Source: Candidatus Dadabacteria bacterium (GTDB lineage: Bacteria; Desulfobacterota_D; UBA1144; Nemesobacterales; UBA2774). From it: DNA of 10,743 nt. The position numbers were made by a program, and so were the translations under genes. The notes beneath the pieces are model-generated. The model did no database searches and was not told the origin of the DNA. It saw only the letters and a program-made list of their open reading frames with translations. Positions 5,254-10,743 of this stretch are shown piece by piece (within the stretch, counting starts at the first letter, position 1; each line of letters opens with the position of its first letter). The DNA lies in NCBI GenBank assembly GCA_003229065.1, contig QIHJ01000348.1, positions 1 to 10,743 on the forward strand, read 5' to 3'.

Positions 5254-8200
5254 TCAACTAGTCGGTGTATTCGACTGCATATCCCGTTTTTCTTCGTATT
5301 TCCCAATCTTCCCGATCATTACAAAGAACATCGGATAAAAGAACACTCCCAGCAAGGTGGCAATAGACATACCGCCCAGCAGAGCCACGCCCATAACTAC
5401 CCTTGCTTCAGCCCCCGCTCCTGAGGCTACCACAAGCGGGAGCACCCCGAGAATGAATGAGAATGCGGTCATTAATATCGGTCTGAAGCGGAGTTGTGCG
5501 GCTTTAATGGCGGCGTCGAATAAAGAAAGTCCTTTATCAAATTCAAGCTTGGCGAACTCTACTATAAGGATGGCGTTCTTCGCAGCCATAGCAATCAGCA
5601 TGACAAGAGCAATCTGGGCGAAAATATTAAGCTCGTAGCTCGCACTGAATAATCTGGCTATGAAGAGTGCCAGAAACGCGCCAAAAATTGCAAACGGCGT
5701 ACCTAGCAAAATACTCCAGGGTAAAGACCAGCTCTCATACTGTGCTGAAAGTATAAGGAACACGAATACAAGAGCGAACAGAAATACCACCGCGGCCGAT
5801 CCTGATGCGGCTTTTTCCTGATATGACATATTGCTCCACTCATAGCCCATGTTAGCAGGCAGGACTTGCGCCGCGACTTCCTCGAGCGCACTAAGAGTTT
5901 GATTCGAAGTATATCCGGGAGCCGGACCCCCAGTTAGCTCTACGGATCTATATAAGTTAAAGCGATTGGTGTAATCGGGTCCCGTTATATCTTTAATATT
6001 TACAAACCCGGCAAGGGGGACGCTATCTCCGCTTGAATTCTTTACGTAATAAAAGTTGATCTGATTTTGGTTCTGTCTGTACTCGGGTTCCGCCTGAATA
6101 TAAGCCTTGTACAGTCTGCCGAACCTGGTGAAATCGTTTACGTATGTGCCGCCCAGAAATGCCCCGACCGTGCTATAGATATTGTTTAACGGTATACCGG
6201 CCTTCAGAACCTTATCCGTGTCAATGTCCATGACCCTCTGGGGAACGTTTGCTCGGAAAGTTGTGAATATCGAGCCTATTTCCGGTCTTTGCATGGCAGC
6301 TTGTATGAATTTTGCGGATTGCTGAGCCAGATATTCAGGGGTGTTACCACTTCTGTCCTGAAGCATCATTGTAAAACCCGAACCGCTGCCAAGACCCGGA
6401 ATTGCGGGTGGGCCGAAAGCAAATACTTGAGCTTCGTTGACTTGAGTCCGGAAGGCAATATTTAATAGATCGACTATTTCATCTGCCGTTTCATCTCTAT
6501 CGCCCCAGTCTTTGAGGGAGACGAATAGAAAGGAAGAGTTTGAGGTAAAACTCCCTGATAGAAGACTGAATCCCGCAGCGGCCGTGACATACTCTACCTG
6601 ATCGAACTGAGCGACTATGGCCTCTACTTTTTTAGTTACCACGTCGGACCTTTGCAGTGAAGCGGCATCCGGGAGCTGTACATTTACAAATAGATAACCC
6701 ATGTCTTCATTGGGCATGAACCCTCCGGGGATCAGCTTTGCCAGGAAAATCAGCCCTATTACTAAAATTCCGATGAAGACGAGCCCTCGTTTGATCTTAA
6801 CAGTGGCTATGCGTGTAAGGTTTATATAGTTATTCGTCAGTTTATCAAAACCTAGATTAAATTTCTCAAAGAATCGTCCAAGCACACCTTTGGAGGGCTC
6901 TCTTTTTCTGAGCAGCATCGAGCACAAAGCAGGGCTAAGCGTCAGGGCGTTTATAGAAGAGAATACAACTGAGACCGCGACAGTAATAGCGAACTGCTGA
7001 TAAAGCCGCCCGGTAATGCCGGACATTACCGCAACCGGAATGAAAACCGCTACCAGCACCAGTGTTGTGGCAATAACAGGCGCCGTAACCTCACTCATAG
7101 CTTTCATGGTCGCGTCCTTTGGGGACAAGCCGTTTTCTATATTTGACTGTACTGCTTCTACTACTACAATTGCGTCATCGACCACAATACCGATCGCAAG
7201 CACAAGACCGAGAAGCGACAGCACATTAATGGTGAAGCCTATCAGTGGGAATACCATAAAAGCCGCCACAAGGGACACCGGTATAGCAATTGTAGGAATG
7301 AGTGCTGCCCTCCAGTCCTGTATAAATATAAAAACAACTAATATTACGAGAGCTAACGCTACAAAGAGAGTGATTACTATTTCATTAATACCGGCGGTTA
7401 TGGCAAGCGTGGTGTCCATTGAAATGTCATAACGCATGCTTTCTGGGAAAGATTTGGATAAGTCAGCCATTGTCTTCTTGGCTATATTGGCAAGCTCGGT
7501 TGCGTTTGATCCCGGTGCCTGGTAAAGAGCTATTACAGAACATACTTTTCCGTCCAGTCTCGTAAACGAGTTATATGTTTCAACTCCAAGCTCAACCCTT
7601 GCGATGTCTTTAATCTTAACTTGCGAGCCGCCCTCGCCGGTTCTTACCACCACCTCGCCAAACTCCTCAGGTGAATTCAGGCGCTCGGGCAGCCTCACAG
7701 TGTATGTAAAATCAGTTCCGGGAGGAGAGGGTTCGGCGCCGAATTTTCCCCCAGGGACAATAACGCTCTGCGCCCTTATTGCATCAACTATTTCAGAAAC
7801 TGTAATACCCAGCTGCGCGATACGGTCGGGCTTAATCCATATACGCATCGAATAATCACTTGCGCCCAAGACCAGCACTCGCCCGATTCCTTTAATACGG
7901 GCCAGGGTGTCCTGAATATTGATAATCGCATAGTTTCCAAGAAAATCTTGGTCGAATCTCCCGTCATCAGATGTTAAAGCAATGAGCATAAGTATATTAG
8001 GGAGCGATTTTTCGGTAGTTACTCCGAGTCTCGTAACCTCCTCTGGAAGTTTTGCCGTGGCCGCTGAGACCTTGTTTTGAGTAAAGACCGTATTCATATC
8101 CGGGTCAGTTCCTACCTCAAAGGAGACGTCTATAGTCATTGTTCCGTCGTTAGAGTTAGTCGATTTCATGTAGATCATGTTATCGACGCCGTTTATCTCC

Positions 8201-8400
8201 TGCTCAAGCGGGGTCGCTACGGATTCCTCTACGCTTATGGCGTTAGCACCGGTATAGATGGCTCTGACTTGAACAATGGGGGGGGTTATATCAGGATACT
8301 GCTCGACCGGCAGGCCTCCCATGAATACCAAGCCCACAATCACCATAACAATGGCGATCACCATTGCTACAATAGGTCTGTTAACGAAAAAGTTGCCCAT
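5254..8400 (-). CDS. RND efflux pump, HAE-1 (AcrB/MexB) family
   Basis: This is the inner-membrane, proton-driven trimeric pump of the tripartite system. Its 1048 residues match AcrB/MexB length. The first helix begins FFVNRPIVAMVIAI, then GLPVEQYPDITPP (29-41), as in AcrB. Helix 4 carries GIVVDDAIVVVEAV with D408 and D409, and helix 10 carries AMAAKNAIL with K941; these equal AcrB D407, D408 and K940 of the proton relay, so the pump should be active. The two large periplasmic halves (about 30-340 and 560-870) are present, including the GFSLLSGSFTSNSS segment near 610-623 that lines the switch-loop region. The C-terminal helices end near 1030, followed by a short polar tail. The start is 6 bases after the adaptor stop with only an AAGAAAGA-like binding site, suggesting coupling. 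HAE-1 pumps usually export amphiphilic drugs, detergents or lipids; the substrate here is not known. Confidence 0.96.
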   Translation of the reverse strand: MGNFFVNRPIVAMVIAIVMVIVGLVFMGGLPVEQYPDITPPIVQVRAIYTGANAISVEESVATPLEQEINGVDNMIYMKSTNSNDGTMTIDVSFEVGTDPDMNTVFTQNKVSAATAKLPEEVTRLGVTTEKSLPNILMLIALTSDDGRFDQDFLGNYAIINIQDTLARIKGIGRVLVLGASDYSMRIWIKPDRIAQLGITVSEIVDAIRAQSVIVPGGKFGAEPSPPGTDFTYTVRLPERLNSPEEFGEVVVRTGEGGSQVKIKDIARVELGVETYNSFTRLDGKVCSVIALYQAPGSNATELANIAKKTMADLSKSFPESMRYDISMDTTLAITAGINEIVITLFVALALVILVVFIFIQDWRAALIPTIAIPVSLVAAFMVFPLIGFTINVLSLLGLVLAIGIVVDDAIVVVEAVQSNIENGLSPKDATMKAMSEVTAPVIATTLVLVAVFIPVAVMSGITGRLYQQFAITVAVSVVFSSINALTLSPALCSMLLRKREPSKGVLGRFFEKFNLGFDKLTNNYINLTRIATVKIKRGLVFIGILVIGLIFLAKLIPGGFMPNEDMGYLFVNVQLPDAASLQRSDVVTKKVEAIVAQFDQVEYVTAAAGFSLLSGSFTSNSSFLFVSLKDWGDRDETADEIVDLLNIAFRTQVNEAQVFAFGPPAIPGLGSGSGFTMMLQDRSGNTPEYLAQQSAKFIQAAMQRPEIGSIFTTFRANVPQRVMDIDTDKVLKAGIPLNNIYSTVGAFLGGTYVNDFTRFGRLYKAYIQAEPEYRQNQNQINFYYVKNSSGDSVPLAGFVNIKDITGPDYTNRFNLYRSVELTGGPAPGYTSNQTLSALEEVAAQVLPANMGYEWSNMSYQEKAASGSAAVVFLFALVFVFLILSAQYESWSLPWSILLGTPFAIFGAFLALFIARLFSASYELNIFAQIALVMLIAMAAKNAILIVEFAKLEFDKGLSLFDAAIKAAQLRFRPILMTAFSFILGVLPLVVASGAGAEARVVMGVALLGGMSIATLLGVFFYPMFFVMIGKIGKYEEKRDMQSNTPTS

Positions 8401-8406
8401 TCTTTC

Positions 8407-9585
8407 TTATATGCTCTCTAGATCAGGGATTTTGATATCTGCGATTTCGGGGTTTACAACCTGTCCTTCTTTAACTTGTTGAAGCCCTTCGTATATGACT
8501 TTCTCTCCGGGTTTCAGCCCTTCTTTTATTAGCCAGAATTCTTTTACCGTAGGTCCTGTCTGCACTTGCCTGTTCTCAACCTTGTTGTCTTCATTTACAA
8601 CCAGGACATTGAATTGTCCCTGAAGCTCCATCACACATCTTTGAGGGACCAGTATCCCGTTCTTTATAACATCTACCTCGGCCCGAACTCTGGCAAAGAG
8701 CCCCGGGCGAAGAAGCTGGTTGGGATTCGGGAACAACGACTGAATAAGTATTGATCCTGTCTCTGTGTCAAAATTCCTGTCTATAAAATCGAATCTCCCT
8801 TTATACTCATAAACCTCGTTATCAGCAAGTATGAGTACTAGATCATCATCTTCCTCTTCTTCTGCTTTACCAGGGTGCGCAGTACCGGTTTCCTCCTCGA
8901 TTCTACGGGCGGCTTCAAGATATTCGTCTTGGGTTAAATAGAACTGTACGGCCATGGTATCTATAAATGAAACAGTGGTAAGAACGACAGTGGTAGGGCT
9001 CGCACCGACGTAATCACCTTCAGAGGCGCGCGATTTCCCTATAACGCCGTCGATCGGCGAATATACTTTAGTATAGCTTAGCTCAAGCTCGGCTGCCCTG
9101 AGACCCGCCTCAGCAGCCTTTACGGACTCTATAGACGCTTCGTATCTCGCTTGAGCAGCGTCTAAGTCAATTTGACTGATAGCGTTTTCAGCTGCAAGGG
9201 GTTCTATTCTGCTCAGATCACTCTTAGCATTAGTCAGGTTTATTTGGGAAGCCGCAAGCTGGCTCTGAGCTTGAGCCACTTTCTCTTCAAACGGCTGACT
9301 CTCTATTGTATAGAGAAGCTGTCCTTCTTTTACAAAAGAGCCTTCCTCGAAATGCCTGGTCTCGAGAAATCCCTGTACACGGGCCGCTATATCCACGTTA
9401 CTGTCACCAAGCGTTTCGCCGACAAACTCTCTGAATATAGGCACATCAGTCGCTACGGTTACATATACCTGGACTCTGGGAGCAGGCAGATTGGCAAGGT
9501 CTTCTCCATCTCCACATCCTGCCTGAAATATAAATAAAACGGCTAACACTAAATAGTAGGCAGCGGTAAATAAAGATTTATTCAT
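8407..9585 (-). CDS. RND periplasmic adaptor (membrane fusion protein), AcrA/MexA family
   Basis: This protein bridges pump and outer-membrane channel. It has 392 residues, the usual length. The signal ends in IFQAGC, so Cys24 is the expected lipid anchor, though Gln at the -3 position is unusual for a lipobox. The first lipoyl half is near 65-98 (ARVQGFLETRHFEEGSFVKEG). The alpha-hairpin coiled coil lies at about 100-170, rich in Ala, Gln and Glu, with RIEPLAAENAISQIDLDAA in the turn region. The second lipoyl half is YSPIDGVIGKSRASEGDYVG (175-194). The beta-barrel domain follows, with GRFDFIDRNFDTETGSI (263-279) and LLRPGLFARVRAEV (291-304), then the membrane-proximal domain. An acidic run, EEEEDDD (242-248), interrupts the barrel domain. 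The start has GAGG 10 bases upstream. It is the first gene of the operon. Confidence 0.93.
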   Translation of the reverse strand: MNKSLFTAAYYLVLAVLFIFQAGCGDGEDLANLPAPRVQVYVTVATDVPIFREFVGETLGDSNVDIAARVQGFLETRHFEEGSFVKEGQLLYTIESQPFEEKVAQAQSQLAASQINLTNAKSDLSRIEPLAAENAISQIDLDAAQARYEASIESVKAAEAGLRAAELELSYTKVYSPIDGVIGKSRASEGDYVGASPTTVVLTTVSFIDTMAVQFYLTQDEYLEAARRIEEETGTAHPGKAEEEEDDDLVLILADNEVYEYKGRFDFIDRNFDTETGSILIQSLFPNPNQLLRPGLFARVRAEVDVIKNGILVPQRCVMELQGQFNVLVVNEDNKVENRQVQTGPTVKEFWLIKEGLKPGEKVIYEGLQQVKEGQVVNPEIADIKIPDLESI

Positions 9586-9617
9586 AAGTTCTGATCCTCG
9601 TTAGTCTATAAACAGAT

Positions 9618-9634
9618 TTAGCACTCAGTGTTAA
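9618..9634. promoter_or_regulatory. Imperfect palindrome in the efflux operon leader, candidate operator
   Basis: TTAGCACTCAGTGTTAA is a 17-base inverted repeat with 7 of 8 arm pairs matching around a central C (9626). It lies between the -10 box (9658-9663) and the adaptor start (9585), a usual place for a TetR- or MarR-type repressor site on efflux operons. No regulator gene is within view. Its left half equals a half-site of the CIRCE element, but the second half is missing. Confidence 0.35.
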
Positions 9635-9657
9635 TTGGAACCCCGCCTCACCATATG

Positions 9658-9686
9658 ACAATATGCAAAGTTCCCGCTTTAGTCAA
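9658..9686 (-). promoter_or_regulatory. Sigma70-like promoter of the RND efflux operon
   Basis: On the minus strand TTGACT (9681-9686) and TATTGT (9658-9663) are separated by exactly 17 bases. The -35 box matches at 5 of 6 positions and the -10 box at 4 of 6. The leader to the adaptor ATG is about 65 bases and contains the imperfect palindrome. The promoter overlaps no gene but starts just after the remnant of the second RND pump. Confidence 0.55.
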
Positions 9687-9689
9687 ATT

Positions 9690-9836
9690 CTAGCACTTAA
9701 AGTCCCCGAAACTTACCTTGAAGAAAAGTGAATAAAGTATCGGTACCACTCCGAGAGTAAGCATTGTCGCAAACAGGAGGCCGAAAATGATTGCGACCGC
9801 CATGGGCTCCCACCGGGCATCTTCATAATTACGGAA
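9690..9836 (-). pseudogene. C-terminal remnant of a second RND efflux pump
   Basis: The minus strand encodes RWEPMAVAIIFGLLFATM then LTLGVVPILYSLFFKVSF, ending at a TAG (9690-9692). This is the last membrane helix and normal end of an RND pump, where W-E-P-M-A-x-A-I-I-x-G-L-L-F-A-T-x-L-T-L-x-V-V-P-x-L-Y is a common pattern. It is clearly different from the end of the intact pump in this window (VVMGVALLGGMSIATLLGVF), so it is not a recent copy of it. A TAA at 9837-9839 closes the frame only 11 codons before the Met of EPM. The other two frames above it do not resume the protein; instead the promoter of the divergent CVNH gene lies there. So all but about 45 residues of a protein of about 1000 have been lost. 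Lack of a ribosome binding site argues against translation. Confidence 0.7.
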
Positions 9837-9868
9837 TTATTATTCAGAGTAATATTTCACAATACCGT

Positions 9869-9896
9869 TTGACAAAATGAGTGCGGTTGATTTAGT
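9869..9896 (+). promoter_or_regulatory. Promoter of the CVNH-repeat gene
   Basis: A perfect -35 box TTGACA (9869-9874) is followed after 16 bases by TTTAGT (9891-9896), which matches the -10 consensus at 4 of 6 positions. The ribosome binding site GGAGG (9916-9920) and ATG (9927) come about 20-30 bases later. It is divergent from the efflux operon promoter. Confidence 0.45.
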
Positions 9897-9926
9897 CTTC
9901 TAATATATAAATTGTGGAGGAATAGT

Positions 9927-10742
9927 ATGAATATAAAATTGAATACACTTAAAATTATTCGGGTTTTCTCAATCGTGCTTGCATTATCTGCACTTTCAAG
10001 TCTGTCCGTTATGGCCCAGTCAAAAATACCGGACGGCAGCTACAAGAAAACGTGCAGGAATTTTCACGTGATAGGGGACATGCTAACAGCCAGCTGTGAG
10101 AATGAGAAAGGTCAATGGTTAAATACGAAGGTCAATGTAGCTTTCTGCGAGGGGGATATAAGGAACGATAACGGGGCGCTCAAGTGTAAGCAGAAGCCTG
10201 CGCCGAAGCCCCCTGCCGGAAGTTACACAAATAGCTGCAGAGATATCAAGGTGAAGGGGAAACAGCTACAAGCGAGCTGCGAGAACAGGAACGGTAAATG
10301 GAAGCAGACGAGTCTCAAATACAAGAATTGCGACAGGGATATATGGAACGATAACGGAGTGCTTAGCTGTAGTAAGAAAAATGGATCAAAACTGCCCAAA
10401 GGGAGCTACAAGAACTCGTGCAAAAACTCCTATACCGAGGGTAAGAGGCTCTACTCTAAATGTGAGAACAGAAACGGTAAATGGAAGCAAACCAGTATCA
10501 ATTATAAAAAATGCGACAGGGATATATCAAACGATAACGGAGTGCTTGTTTGCGGCAAATCCAGTAGCGGTAAGATTCCCCCCGGCAGTTACAAGGATAG
10601 CTGCAAGAACATATACAAAGAGGGCAATACGCTTGAGGCCGACTGCAAGAATAACAACGGTAAGTGGAAGCATTCGAGCATAAGGTTTAAAGAGTGCAAA
10701 AACGGCCTTTGGAACGATAATGGAAAGCTCAGGTGTAATTAG
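9927..10742 (+). CDS. Secreted protein with four cyanovirin-N-like (CVNH) repeats
   Basis: The start is the ATG at 9927, 6 bases after GGAGG (9916-9920); an in-frame TTG at 9912 lies ahead of that site and is unlikely. The protein has 271 residues. Residues 1-30 are a Sec signal peptide (basic KLNTLKIIR, hydrophobic VFSIVLALSALSSLSV, then MA before Q31). The rest is four repeats starting at residues 35, 96, 157 and 218, each opening P-x-G-S-Y-x-x-(S/T)-C and closing N-D-N-G-x-L-x-C. The G-S-Y triplets sit at 37, 98, 159 and 220, an exact 61-residue period, and each repeat has four cysteines at the same places (43, 57, 74, 87 in the first). CVNH domains are small lectin-like folds; cyanovirin-N binds high-mannose glycans using two such sequence repeats. 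Sugar binding here is therefore plausible but unproven. The protein should be exported and heavily disulfide bonded. Confidence 0.85.
   Translation: MNIKLNTLKIIRVFSIVLALSALSSLSVMAQSKIPDGSYKKTCRNFHVIGDMLTASCENEKGQWLNTKVNVAFCEGDIRNDNGALKCKQKPAPKPPAGSYTNSCRDIKVKGKQLQASCENRNGKWKQTSLKYKNCDRDIWNDNGVLSCSKKNGSKLPKGSYKNSCKNSYTEGKRLYSKCENRNGKWKQTSINYKKCDRDISNDNGVLVCGKSSSGKIPPGSYKDSCKNIYKEGNTLEADCKNNNGKWKHSSIRFKECKNGLWNDNGKLRCN
10029..10739 (+). repeat. Four tandem 183-base coding repeats of the CVNH protein
   Basis: Units begin at 10029, 10212, 10395 and 10578 with a 183-base period; the last ends at the stop. Units 2 and 3 are closest: CENRNGKWKQTS occurs in both, with few base differences over that stretch, pointing to the most recent duplication. 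Units 1 and 4 have diverged more. Confidence 0.8.
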
Positions 10743-10743
10743 G

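Noticed and set aside
8077..8421. Plus-strand ORF of 114 codons opposite the RND pump start
   Set aside because: It is a shadow of the pump gene, which has clear family motifs throughout; no binding site precedes it.
9172..9537. Plus-strand ORF of 121 codons opposite the adaptor gene
   Set aside because: It lies wholly within the adaptor coding region, whose domains are all recognisable; composition is that of an antisense frame.
9618..9644. CIRCE heat-shock element (HrcA site) upstream of the efflux operon
   Set aside because: Only the left half TTAGCACTC matches; the bases at the required position for GAGTGCTAA read TGGAACCCC. A complete element is absent.
10029..10742. CRISPR-like or minisatellite repeat
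   Set aside because: The 183-base period is a coding repeat that keeps frame and cysteine positions, so it is domain duplication and not an array of spacers.

Overview
The window reads as a stretch of chromosome from a diderm (Gram-negative-type) bacterium. It has a tripartite RND efflux operon with an outer-membrane channel, several lipoprotein signal sequences, strong GGAGG-type ribosome binding sites and sigma70-like promoters. Base composition looks balanced, and several genes use or appear to use non-ATG starts (TTG, ATT). The sequence alone does not fix the phylum; a proteobacterial or related uncultivated lineage is possible but this is only an inference. I see no tRNA, rRNA, CRISPR, insertion sequence or phage gene.

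Left part (1-3611). A VIT/CCC1-family metal transporter runs off the left edge on the minus strand. Divergent from it lies a run of small envelope proteins: a secreted 224-residue protein of unknown family (592-1266), a glycine-zipper lipoprotein (1333-1707, TTG start), a 73-residue lipoprotein (1849-2070), and, convergent to these, a DUF4124-like secreted protein (2105-2626) that appears to start at a rare ATT codon. Divergent from the last is a secreted protein with a CPxG...GGGG cysteine motif (2774-3157), which converges on an NTF2/SnoaL-like lumazine-binding-type protein (3252-3611).

Right part (3663-9585, minus strand). A compact operon encodes periplasmic adaptor, HAE-1 RND pump and NodT-type outer-membrane factor. 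The first two genes are 6 bases apart. The pump stop overlaps an alternative TTG start of the third gene, or sits 11 bases before its ATG. A promoter with a 17-base spacer and an imperfect palindrome lie in front of the adaptor. The products should assemble into one tripartite drug/solute exporter.

Two fragments flank this operon. Right after the outer-membrane factor, coupled through TGATG, is a 44-codon ORF whose first half looks like the N-terminus of a MarC membrane protein. Just upstream of the operon promoter lies the C-terminal tail of a second, different RND pump (9690-9836), with a stop codon cutting it off from any upstream sequence. They suggest a locus that has been rearranged around the intact pump.

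Far right (9927-10742). A secreted protein made of four cyanovirin-N-like (CVNH) repeats with an exact 61-residue period and four cysteines per repeat, read divergently from the efflux operon behind its own TTGACA promoter.

I did not find a convincing new multi-gene system. The most unusual items are the ATT-start gene, the two flanking gene fragments and the four-repeat CVNH protein.
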